From Pseudomonadales bacterium (GTDB taxonomy: Bacteria; Pseudomonadota; Gammaproteobacteria; Pseudomonadales; DC-out160), in NCBI GenBank assembly GCA_019090455.1, contig JAHRWA010000035.1:21153-85152 (forward strand): 64,000 nucleotides of DNA, given 5' to 3'. The notes below the pieces were generated by a model that was not told where the DNA came from, made no database searches, and worked only from the letters and a program-made list of their open reading frames with translations. Positions 56,343-64,000 of the stretch are shown in pieces. The translations under genes and the position numbers were made by a program. Each line of letters opens with the position of its first letter. Position 1 is the first letter of the stretch.

Positions 56343-57638
56343 CTAAGGGATAGGATCGCCAACCGGTTCTCCAACCTCTGTGAGCAACCCGACGCTGAGA
56401 GATTCATCTCCCAGCCCCTTGAAGGGTTCACTCCACACTTGCTCCAACCATTCTCTAAAATTTCCAGTCACCTTTAGATCCGCCAATATCGACACAAACC
56501 CAAACTGAAACCGCATTAAGAAAAGCCAATCCGGTGGAAACTTTGCGCTAAATTTATTTTTATTATTGATAACGTATTCGTTAACCTCTCTGACATATTC
56601 AACAGTGTATTGAAAGCTACCACTCATGTAAGGTCTAAATTGGACGGCCATATATTCCCAGTGATAATCCCAATCAAACCGCTTATTTTTGGCTGTGCAA
56701 ATACCAGCAATTATTGTTATTTCTTTAAATGCTTTTCTGTCATTGCCCAGAATTGCTTTACCCATATCCTTCCACAACTCAACTGTTTTTTGATCGAATA
56801 CTTTGACGCTACCGAAATCGAGAAACGCGACTTTGTGATCCTCCAAAAAAATATAGTTGCCTGGATGGGGATCCGCATTAAATATGCCGTAGTGGTAAAG
56901 AGAGACACCCACAAAAGCCGCCAATGCTACTCCATATTGATCGATAGCTTCTTGATCGCCACTATCTAGTAGGGAATAATAGTCCCGCCCTTGTATCAAC
57001 TCAGTGGTCAAAACACGCTGAGATGAACGTTCTCCAATCACTCGCGGGATAACCACTTCTGGCGTATCACGAAAAAGTCTCGAAAATATTTCTTGCGACT
57101 CTCGTTCTCTGACGTAATCGCACTCGCTTAACATCATCTGGCCAAATTCATCCATCATCCCCTTTCGATCCAATTTGGTTACGGCTAGCGGTACAAAAAG
57201 TAAATTCCCTATCAAATCTAAATCACTTTTTATTGCCTCTTCAATTTTTGGATATTGTACTTTTACAGCGACCTCTTCCTGATTGTATCTGGCCCTGTGC
57301 ACTTGACCGATAGAGGCCGCAGCGAAAGGTTTTTCATCAAATTGTTCAAATAAATCGTGATGACTATCACCTAATTCCCCTTGGATAATCTGTTTGATGG
57401 AGTCAAATTCAATACAGTTTCCTTTGGCTTGTAATCTTGCAAGAATTCGTTTTACTTCGGGAGGGAAACCTGTATTTAGATAGCTGGACATTTGGCCAAA
57501 CTTCATCACGAGACCTTTTAAACCATCGATTTCGCTGACAAGTTGTTCCGCTAACTGAATGGCTTTTTCCTTATCCATTTCACCATTACCGATGTTTAAT
57601 TCTTTCTTCATCATGGATAGCCCCACTCTTGACGACAA
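56343..57638 (-). CDS. ABC1/AarF-family kinase-like protein
   Basis: UbiB/ABC1 atypical kinase: 'KFGQMSSYL' (KxGQ motif), 'AAASIGQVHRARYNQEEVAVKVQYP' with the ATP-binding Ala/Gly-replacing segment and Lys, 'ELIQGRDY', and the catalytic 'GIFNADPHPGNYIF' and metal 'VAFLDFGSVK'. Such proteins act in coenzyme Q or lipid metabolism. From TTG 57638 it has 431 residues, but the frame is open about 54 codons further upstream and continues to look like the family N-terminus ('LKEVARGFRKRTLVTAKLSSRVG') with no usable start. A likely ATG lies at 57726 in another frame, indicating a one-base frameshift near 57700. Confidence 0.85.
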   Translation of the reverse strand: MSSRVGLSMMKKELNIGNGEMDKEKAIQLAEQLVSEIDGLKGLVMKFGQMSSYLNTGFPPEVKRILARLQAKGNCIEFDSIKQIIQGELGDSHHDLFEQFDEKPFAAASIGQVHRARYNQEEVAVKVQYPKIEEAIKSDLDLIGNLLFVPLAVTKLDRKGMMDEFGQMMLSECDYVRERESQEIFSRLFRDTPEVVIPRVIGERSSQRVLTTELIQGRDYYSLLDSGDQEAIDQYGVALAAFVGVSLYHYGIFNADPHPGNYIFLEDHKVAFLDFGSVKVFDQKTVELWKDMGKAILGNDRKAFKEITIIAGICTAKNKRFDWDYHWEYMAVQFRPYMSGSFQYTVEYVREVNEYVINNKNKFSAKFPPDWLFLMRFQFGFVSILADLKVTGNFREWLEQVWSEPFKGLGDESLSVGLLTEVGEPVGDPIP

Positions 57639-57726
57639 CTTCGCCGTTACAAGTGTTCGCTTTCGAAAACCGCGCGCGACTTCTTTCAGTGAATTGGCTT
57701 TGCTTTGTTTTGTTTTGATTTTCCAT

Positions 57727-58117
57727 TTTTCGATTTGCTATGGTCTTTATCCATCCTTGAAACTCCCACAATCCGTTGCTATCAGGGTATACACAAACTC
57801 TCATTCTATTGAACTACCAGACAATATCTCTGTTTTGTATTGAAAAGCAATCTCTTGTATCCACAAATACGGATTCGATATTATTCAAATCCTCCTTAAA
57901 CAGCTCGTTAGACATTATTGGAATTATTAATAAGTTGTTCTAGAACTAAACCTAGTGTAAAAATACGACAGCAATACGTCTCGTCACTAACTATTCAACG
58001 CTAATAGAATCCAATCTCAGAATTCCCGAGTTCCGGAAACTATTAATGATATAGACATATGTTTTGTTCTAGCAAATACCGTGATGACGTCCATCAATGC
58101 CTTATGGGGGCTGCACA
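57727..58117. other. divergent intergenic region before the carboxylesterase gene
   Basis: About 390 bases, AT-rich, with no gene seen. Promoters for the ABC1 kinase and esterase are expected here. Confidence 0.35.
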
Positions 58118-60112
58118 ATGCATGCAAATAACTTCGTATTAATGCTGTTTTTTATCTTACTGACCGGATGTGGGGTGTCTGGGCATGTAACGCGAGATGG
58201 GGAGCCTATGGTGAATGTCGAGCTTTCAATGCATGGCCAACATGTGTCGCTCTCAACAACAACCAACAGCAATGGGTATTACCGATTTCAGAATGTGAGC
58301 GCGGGAGTCTATAACGTCAGCTTAGACCTACCCGGATCTCTTACAATAGAAGTGATAAAGAAAACGGATGCAACAGGCGTTAACAATGTGGATTTTAATA
58401 TCCATTCTCAAACCAGTAGAGACCTGTCAACCGGGACCGTAGTGGGCAGTGTAGAAAGTAACGGTATCTTTTCTTGGAGAGGAATACCCTTCGCTACTCC
58501 ACCCGTAGACGCTTTAAGGTGGAAGCATGCGATACCCAACCAATCTTGGGATGGTGAGTATCTCGCTCTCGCCGATAGTGAGCCCTGCTACCAAATTGCA
58601 CAAATATTTATAGACATACCTCTTTCTGCTATCAATGAAGCTTATGGGTCAGAAGACTGTTTGTATTTGAATGTCTGGACACCCTCTTTCGACAGCATAC
58701 CCACAGACGAAGACACAAGGCCAGTGATGTTCTGGATACACGGCGGCGGCAATACAACCGGAGAGTCGGCGCTTTACGACGGCAAAATGCTCGCGGAAAA
58801 ATACGGTGTTGTGGTGGTAACGGTAAATTATCGACTGGGGATTTTCGGTTGGATGAGCCACCCCGCTTTACGTGACGGACTTCAGGGATCGATAAACCAA
58901 AGTCATAATTATGGCGTAACAGATTTAATACTCGCCCTGCACTGGGTTCAAGATAATATCACTCAATTTGGTGGTGATACCGATCGCGTGATGATTTTTG
59001 GTGAGTCAGCTGGCGGATTCAATGTCACTGCCCTACTCGCATCTCCTCTCGCTGAAGGTTTGTTTCACAGAGCAGCGTCACAAAGCGGCGGGTTTCTGTG
59101 GTCAGAGACAACAACCGCAGAAAACTATGAAGACGAAGGCGGCGGAAACAATAGCTCTAGAGAAGTCATCAACCGACTATTAGTTGACGATGCGAGTGCA
59201 TCAGATGCAGCTTCAGCTCGAATTATTCAAAATGCGATGACCCATGCCGAAATGGCAACGTACCTGAAAAACAAATCACCAGAGGCGATATTGTCGGTAT
59301 TTGATGGAGGCGGTTACGGCATGTACGATTTTGCCACCATTATTCGGGATGACATTGTGATTCCTGATCAAGATCCAGCAGATCTCTTTGCTTCGGGTGA
59401 CTACCATCAAGTCCCTATTTTGTTAGGGACAAACCGAGATGAAATGAAATTATTTATGTCATTTGACCCAGAATTCACCATAGGGGGCTTGCCTGCTTTT
59501 ATTAGAGACAAGGAATACTACGCGTTATCTGCGCAATACCAATCAGATCAATGGAAGGTCGAGGCCGTGGATGCCGCCGCTCGACGTTTCACTGAAGTCC
59601 AAGGAAATAAAATTCATGGAAACAAGGTCTACGCGTATCGATTTGATTGGGACGAAGAACCAACACTACTTTTATCAAGCGTGTCAGATTTAATTGGTGC
59701 CGGTCATTTTCTTGAAATCCCTTTTGTCTTTGCCACACCCGAAGAGTTTCCTATGGCCGCGTTTGATCCCTTTCTCTTTTCACCTTCTAGCAAAGACGGT
59801 CGAATCGCGTTAGCGAATAGCGTCTCCTCCTATTGGGCCGCATTCGCTTATTATGGTGATCCAGGGATGGGAATGAATGATAGCGAAGCGGTGCAATGGC
59901 TACCTTGGGATAATGGGGAAGGGACCGACAAAATGATAATTCTAGATACACCTGAAGATCGTGGAATACGAATGTCACAAGAGGAACTGACGCTGGAAGG
60001 ATTAGCACAAAAGTTGAAGGATGAAACGGGTTTTCCCAAACACAGTCAAAAATGCAGAACCTATTTTAAAATCTACGGGGATGATGTATGGCATCAGGAT
60101 AATTGTTCCTAA
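58118..60112 (+). CDS. lipoprotein carboxylesterase (type B) with N-terminal Ig-like domain
   Basis: 664 residues from the ATG at 58118, which has a GGGGG ribosome-binding site; an upstream ATG at 58097 is less likely. Signal peptide with lipobox Leu-Thr-Gly-Cys (~Cys18). Then a carboxypeptidase-regulatory/SdrD-B-like domain (~20-100: 'NSNGYYRFQNVSAGVYNV'). The carboxylesterase domain starts with 'FSWRGIPFATPP' and 'EDCLYLNVWTP', has the oxyanion 'IHGGGNTTGES', nucleophile Ser in 'FGESAGGF' (~Ser297), Glu in 'GTNRDEMKL' and His in 'GAGHFLEIPFVF'. So it is an active-looking, membrane-anchored esterase acting in the periplasm or at the surface. Confidence 0.9.
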   Translation: MHANNFVLMLFFILLTGCGVSGHVTRDGEPMVNVELSMHGQHVSLSTTTNSNGYYRFQNVSAGVYNVSLDLPGSLTIEVIKKTDATGVNNVDFNIHSQTSRDLSTGTVVGSVESNGIFSWRGIPFATPPVDALRWKHAIPNQSWDGEYLALADSEPCYQIAQIFIDIPLSAINEAYGSEDCLYLNVWTPSFDSIPTDEDTRPVMFWIHGGGNTTGESALYDGKMLAEKYGVVVVTVNYRLGIFGWMSHPALRDGLQGSINQSHNYGVTDLILALHWVQDNITQFGGDTDRVMIFGESAGGFNVTALLASPLAEGLFHRAASQSGGFLWSETTTAENYEDEGGGNNSSREVINRLLVDDASASDAASARIIQNAMTHAEMATYLKNKSPEAILSVFDGGGYGMYDFATIIRDDIVIPDQDPADLFASGDYHQVPILLGTNRDEMKLFMSFDPEFTIGGLPAFIRDKEYYALSAQYQSDQWKVEAVDAAARRFTEVQGNKIHGNKVYAYRFDWDEEPTLLLSSVSDLIGAGHFLEIPFVFATPEEFPMAAFDPFLFSPSSKDGRIALANSVSSYWAAFAYYGDPGMGMNDSEAVQWLPWDNGEGTDKMIILDTPEDRGIRMSQEELTLEGLAQKLKDETGFPKHSQKCRTYFKIYGDDVWHQDNCS

Positions 60113-60212
60113 CACTCGCTCCTACCTATTATTCTTAACAGTAGGCAAAAGTCAGCTCTCTATCTACCCAAGGTCACCTCCCCTGCTACAGGGTCACCGC
60201 GAGATCAATAAA

Positions 60213-60248
60213 TATACCCTACTACCAAAAACTTGGTAGTAGGGTATA
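60213..60248. repeat. perfect 16-bp inverted repeat upstream of a response regulator gene
   Basis: Arms 60213-60228 and 60233-60248 flank the loop AAAC, 53 nt before the ATG at 60301 and 101 nt after the esterase stop. It may be the esterase terminator or an operator for the regulator. No T run follows on the plus strand. Confidence 0.85.
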
Positions 60249-60300
60249 AATGCCAAACACCCATCGCTACAATGACATTAGAACTTGAGGAATAGCCCTA

Positions 60301-60954
60301 ATGACGTTGTATTCTATTGTCGTCGTCGAAGACGATGTAAAAGTAAGAGCGCATCTTGTATCAATGATCAATGCCTGCGTATCCCTGGATCTTAAGGAGG
60401 ACGTAGGCACCTGCGTTGCCGCGCGCAGAGCACTAAAAGAACACAAACCCGATGTCTTATTAGTAGATTTAGGTTTACCCGACGGGTCGGGTATCGACAT
60501 TATTCGTGTTATCGACCAATTGCGCCTAGATACAGAGGCTTTGGTGGTCACCGATTTTAACGATGAACATCATGTTTTTCAAGCTTTACAAGCAGGTGCT
60601 AAGGGATACATTAGCAAACATGATAACAGTCAAAAAATCACGGATGCCATCGGGCAAATGATGTCAGGAGGAGCTCCCATCAGTCCCGTCATAGCCCGCC
60701 TGATGCTAACTCGCTTTCAGCCAGCGGAGGCCAAACAACAAAGCAAAGAATTAGAATTACTGACTGAACGAGAACTGAGTATTCTTAGCTATGTTAGTCG
60801 TGGGTTTACCGCCAAAGAAATTTCCGAAATGCTAGAGGTCTCTTATTACACCGTCACCACCCATGTTAAAAACATCTATCGAAAACTGAAAGTAAATAGT
60901 CGTGCTGAAGCCTTGTTTGAGGCAATTCAGTTGGGGCTGATTACACCCGGTTAA
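60301..60954 (+). CDS. LuxR/NarL-type response regulator (orphan)
   Basis: 217 residues. Receiver with 'VVVEDDVK', Asp56 in 'LLVDLGLPDG' and Lys in 'GYISKHD', then a LuxR-type helix-turn-helix ('LTERELSILSYVSRGFTAKEISEML...TVTTHVKNIYRKL'). The usual switch Ser/Thr region reads 'LVVTDFND', in which Thr is retained. No kinase is next to it. HisKA_3 kinases such as the one at 37132 normally pair with this type. Its end overlaps the convergent glycosyltransferase gene by 4 bases. Confidence 0.9.
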   Translation: MTLYSIVVVEDDVKVRAHLVSMINACVSLDLKEDVGTCVAARRALKEHKPDVLLVDLGLPDGSGIDIIRVIDQLRLDTEALVVTDFNDEHHVFQALQAGAKGYISKHDNSQKITDAIGQMMSGGAPISPVIARLMLTRFQPAEAKQQSKELELLTERELSILSYVSRGFTAKEISEMLEVSYYTVTTHVKNIYRKLKVNSRAEALFEAIQLGLITPG

Positions 60955-62345
60955 AGCGTTTTTTCAATTGTTTTTCGGTCGATATTGAGTGTATTCCTAC
61001 GCTGAGATAAAACATCTAACAGTATAATTACGCCTACAATCCCATATTCCAAGGCCAGCACCCACTGAGGAATATCGTAAGCTGCTATTGTTGGGTCATT
61101 CATATTTTCGCCTGTCATATAGGCACCTGTCATATAGGCTAACATCAATGCAAACGAAGTCACCCACACCCACCGACTAGGAAACAGTACCCCAAACGGC
61201 AATACCCACAGCCAATACCAAGGGTTCAACACGGGAGAGCAAAACAGTAGCATCGCTAAGATCCAATCATAACGAATAGTGGTAGCAGGGTTTCGGACAA
61301 AGTAGATAGCGTAAGCGAGATAACCTAAGAGAAAGCCACCTACGCTTAATCCCTTCGCCAATAGGGCAGGCAGAAACAGCACTAGCCCTCCGTATAGAAA
61401 AGAATTAAATTGCCAATCCTTTCCAAAAGCAAAAAGCCCGGTTAACACATTACTGGATTGCAAAATAAAGGGTAAATACAAAGTAATCACACTAACAGTA
61501 AAAACCAGCCAATACCGGCGGGGGGTATTCCAAAGAATAAAAGGCGCGATAAACCAAGCAAAGGGCTTCGCACACACACTCACCGCCAAGAAAACCACGA
61601 CTCCCCAATACCGCTGACGCCCAGCACAAAGGCAAGCCAACATCAAAAAGAACACACCAAATCCGTCCGGATGAGCGGTGAATGCGATTTCTTTTACGAC
61701 TAGAGGATTCCACGCATACAAAAAAACAGCCCATCGAGAACGAGTCAACTGAGCCAAAACTAGAATCAATGCAACATCAACCGCAGCATAGATAATCTGT
61801 AGGCCTTGTACGTTGCCAGGTGTTAGCCAATATCCTAGTAAAAAACTGTATTGTAATGACGGCCCATAGATAGTTGGAATATCCGGATAATTAATGCCAT
61901 TCAATACACTTTGAAAAATGGCAGGCACTGCATCATCGGAAAAGAAATGACTAGGCGCGAGAAAGTAGGGATCCCCCGTTGATGCAAATTGAAACCCATC
62001 CCATAGATACCGATAGAAATCATCTTCAAATAAAGGAGCCCCCAACACACCCACTATTCTGAAGGCGATTGCCCAAAAAACAATATCGGTCAGCGAAATT
62101 GTATTTTTAAAACTCGTTTTATCCAGAGAAACAAACAGAATAATAACGCCTAGTGCAATCATAACCGCGTAAAAAACACCTAACGTCATGCGCTCGAGGT
62201 CAAGTGAATACCACGCTAGCAGGCCATATAATATCAATGACAAAAAACCGAAGCCATGAAACCGATTTTGGGCGTGGTAATTCACAAAAATCGCTTGCTT
62301 TCCGAATTTGATAGTGACTTTGCTCTTCTCACATTTATTCATCAA
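60951..62345 (-). CDS. GT-C polytopic glycosyltransferase (GT87/DUF2029-like)
   Basis: 464 residues with eleven or more membrane segments. The first periplasmic loop has 'FEDDFYRYLWDGFQFASTGDPY', the acidic motif of GT-C mannosyltransferases using polyprenyl-phosphate sugars. 'WNPLVVKEIAFTAHPDGFG' is also typical of the family. It probably adds a sugar to a lipid or envelope glycan on the periplasmic face. A 15-bp direct repeat encodes 'AYMTGAYMTG' near the C-terminus. No ribosome-binding site is evident. Confidence 0.85.
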   Translation of the reverse strand: MMNKCEKSKVTIKFGKQAIFVNYHAQNRFHGFGFLSLILYGLLAWYSLDLERMTLGVFYAVMIALGVIILFVSLDKTSFKNTISLTDIVFWAIAFRIVGVLGAPLFEDDFYRYLWDGFQFASTGDPYFLAPSHFFSDDAVPAIFQSVLNGINYPDIPTIYGPSLQYSFLLGYWLTPGNVQGLQIIYAAVDVALILVLAQLTRSRWAVFLYAWNPLVVKEIAFTAHPDGFGVFFLMLACLCAGRQRYWGVVVFLAVSVCAKPFAWFIAPFILWNTPRRYWLVFTVSVITLYLPFILQSSNVLTGLFAFGKDWQFNSFLYGGLVLFLPALLAKGLSVGGFLLGYLAYAIYFVRNPATTIRYDWILAMLLFCSPVLNPWYWLWVLPFGVLFPSRWVWVTSFALMLAYMTGAYMTGENMNDPTIAAYDIPQWVLALEYGIVGVIILLDVLSQRRNTLNIDRKTIEKTL

Positions 62346-62567
62346 TTTAATATCAATCTCTCGTAAAAAAGGAACAACTTCAGGACCGGAAAGGTAAGGT
62401 AAAGTTCAAGCAAATATAAACACCTAGGTTAAAATTAAGGGAAATCTAAAATTGATAACTTTGTGATATTTACGTTATCGAATCGTGAAATGGTTTTTCT
62501 AGAATGTTTTATCAGACATCTTGTTTGATGAGTATTGTCTCCACAAAAATCAATTGGAATAAAAATT

Positions 62568-62882
62568 ATGACATTTCGTAAAGCTTATTTAGCTTTTCTC
62601 ACTATCGGACTAATCACAGCTAGCACTACTAGCATTGCATCAGGATCTTTTAGCAGTCGTGGAGGGTCTGGTATTCAAGACCCCTATAACTACGGAAAGA
62701 TAGTGCTACATAAAAAGCTTATTTGTAATAGTTGTCCAATGAAAAGCGAAAATTTCAACAAGATGGAAGCAAAGAAAATAATGATGAAAGTCTCAGCGAA
62801 TTCAGAAGAAATGCAATCGCTGAACAAAAAAGAACGTAAAGCAGTCGCGTTTTATCTTAATAAACGATTCAACATCCAATAA
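62568..62882 (+). CDS. small exported protein, unknown
   Basis: 104 residues from the ATG at 62568. An N-terminal signal peptide ends about 'TSIAS'. The mature part (~80 residues) is basic with a Cys-x2-Cys pair ('LICNSCPM') and a Lys/Met-rich helical C-terminus. The CxxC could bind metal or heme-less redox partners; no CxxCH heme motif exists. It may belong with the outer-membrane protein gene 94 nt downstream. Confidence 0.65.
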   Translation: MTFRKAYLAFLTIGLITASTTSIASGSFSSRGGSGIQDPYNYGKIVLHKKLICNSCPMKSENFNKMEAKKIMMKVSANSEEMQSLNKKERKAVAFYLNKRFNIQ

Positions 62883-62975
62883 GTCTCTATCTACCTAAAT
62901 CGTTACCTAATTAAATCGCTACTTCACTACATCATTATTTAACGACATCATTTTTTAACTACAGTTGAGAACAAC

Positions 62976-63791
62976 ATGAATAAAAAAGTCATTGGAAGCC
63001 TCGCGCTACTCGTCTCTGGAAGCGCTGTTGCAGACGGCTCAACATGGATTGGGACTCCGGGTAATACCACCCTTAGCATTAGTCATGTTAACCAAACCGC
63101 AAACACACTATTTGTCGCAGATCAAAAAGCAAACCTCCCTGATGATTTAGAACAAAGCACTCAATGGTTGAACGTATCCCATGTGTTATCGGACAACCTA
63201 AATACTGAATTAAAGCTCGGCTATGCTGATTCAGATTTCAACAATGATGGTGATTCCGGCGTTACCGGTGCTACCTTAGGCGCTACCTGGAGACTGAGAG
63301 ATGAATTTCTTTCGCAGTCTTGGCTACCGAGTGTCGCACTTCGAGGCGCGATCAACATCGCGGGAAATTACCAAGAAGGCGAAGTGAATTCCATCGGTGA
63401 TGGCGCTAACGATGTAGAGATTTCCGTCATTGCCGGAAAAGCGGTTAACACGATGTTGGCTGTCTCGGGAGAAATCGGTTATCGCCTTCGTGATTCCGGA
63501 GTCGATGATGATCTATTTGTTAACCTCAATGGCTATTTACAGCTTACCGATAAACTGGGTGCTAGCCTGGGATACCATCTCGTTAACGCTCAAGGTGACA
63601 TCGACATTATGGGAGAAGGATTCAACGGTGATTTTACAGTAGTGGCAGAAGATACTTCGCTTGCCGACATTAATGTGACTTACCAATTTAATCACCAGTT
63701 CAGCGTTACCGGAACCCGAGCGGAGATTATAGACGGTAAAAACACCTCAAAAAGTCGCATTTCCGCAATCACTTTGAGCTATCTATTCTAG
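62976..63791 (+). CDS. outer-membrane beta-barrel protein
   Basis: 271 residues. Signal peptide with cleavage near 'GSAVA-DGS'. The mature protein shows alternating beta strands ('TELKLGYADSDF', 'TLGATWRLRDEF', 'LNGYLQLTDKLGASLGYHLV') and ends in an aromatic strand with terminal Phe ('ITLSYLF'), the BAM-recognition signal. It is likely a 10- to 12-stranded barrel. Ligand unknown. It is preceded by the small exported CxxC protein. Confidence 0.8.
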   Translation: MNKKVIGSLALLVSGSAVADGSTWIGTPGNTTLSISHVNQTANTLFVADQKANLPDDLEQSTQWLNVSHVLSDNLNTELKLGYADSDFNNDGDSGVTGATLGATWRLRDEFLSQSWLPSVALRGAINIAGNYQEGEVNSIGDGANDVEISVIAGKAVNTMLAVSGEIGYRLRDSGVDDDLFVNLNGYLQLTDKLGASLGYHLVNAQGDIDIMGEGFNGDFTVVAEDTSLADINVTYQFNHQFSVTGTRAEIIDGKNTSKSRISAITLSYLF

Positions 63792-63798
63792 AGCCATC

Positions 63799-63891
63799 CC
63801 CCTCCTCCTCATTATTGCTTACTGCAATTGAGCCTTACCGAACTTGGCCCTTGCCAATTATTGGAAGGGATAAGAGGAGGAGGAGGAGGAG
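63799..63891. repeat. (CCT)n and (AGG)n tracts forming a long inverted repeat
   Basis: CCCCTCCTCCTC at about 63799-63810 and GAGGAGGAGGAGG at 63874-63890 can pair across ~63 bases just downstream of the barrel gene. Could be a terminator stem or a simple-sequence coincidence. Confidence 0.5.
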
Positions 63892-64000
63892 ATAATTTAT
63901 CTATCAACAATCACTGCTGTCCCATTAAGAGATAAAAAAAGAAGGCCTGAAACCCTCTAATAATTTATAATGAGTTTGCGAAAAAGACTATAAATAAAGA

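Noticed and set aside
56610..56969. 119-codon plus-strand frame
   Set aside because: Antisense inside the ABC1 kinase gene, whose catalytic motifs are on the other strand.

Overview
The window reads as the chromosome of a free-living, probably marine gammaproteobacterium. It has moderate-to-low GC and dense coding on both strands. It carries lipoproteins with lipoboxes, an outer-membrane barrel ending in Phe, several large 7-transmembrane sensor kinases, and catabolic enzymes (cytochrome P450, CoA-linked enzymes, LLM monooxygenase, SDR). The assignment is an inference from gene content. No rRNA, tRNA, CRISPR array or intact mobile element was seen.

Layout. 0-5 kb: end of a GST gene, then the three-subunit glycolate oxidase genes glcD-glcE-glcF (minus strand) and a second GST. 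5-10 kb: two adjacent paralogous 7TM sensor kinases (minus). The upstream one has Gln in place of the phosphoacceptor His but carries a receiver domain. The downstream one has the His but no receiver. 10-14 kb: a lipoprotein, an LLM oxidoreductase and a double-hotdog thioesterase. 14-20 kb: an accessory, degraded zone with a 5'-truncated FG-GAP propeller gene, a shrunken relic copy of a nitroreductase/ferritin-like gene pair, an unrecognised hydrophobic protein plus small membrane protein, then the intact nitroreductase/ferritin-like pair. 20-27 kb: a small protein plus tyrosinase operon, a zinc-phospholipase-like secreted protein, SDR, P450 and a DUF2238-type membrane protein. 27-31 kb: a Lon-like protease operon with a USP-like protein, preceded by a DUF4404-like gene. 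31-34.4 kb: alpha/beta hydrolase, crotonase and CitE-like lyase. 34.5-41 kb: LysM protein, a graveyard (relics of a histidine kinase 3' end, an RHS protein and an IS3 OrfA), ATP-grasp protein, NarL-type sensor kinase, a 477-residue helical-repeat protein and a perfect 29-bp inverted repeat.

41-50 kb holds the most unusual block. A hybrid kinase is followed directly by a ~2000-residue protein joining a GMC oxidoreductase, an alpha/beta hydrolase with a Cys at the nucleophile elbow, and a PhoD-like phosphatase. A convergent LuxR-type response regulator comes next. A kinase / mega-enzyme / regulator module is the simplest reading. 50-64 kb: CPA2 antiporter, DUF1566 lipoprotein, amidohydrolase plus heme-oxygenase-like protein operon, DUF1289, an ABC1 kinase with an apparent 5' frameshift, a lipoprotein carboxylesterase, an orphan LuxR regulator, a GT-C glycosyltransferase, a small exported protein and an outer-membrane barrel.

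How the parts fit: many genes suit oxidation and CoA-linked breakdown of hydrophobic or aromatic compounds (P450, SDR, GMC, LLM, thioesterase, crotonase, lyase, esterases), but they lie in separate short units rather than one recognisable pathway. Four histidine kinases and two LuxR-type regulators suggest heavy environmental sensing. The pairing of the NarL-type kinase at 37-39 kb with the orphan regulator at 60 kb is only a guess.
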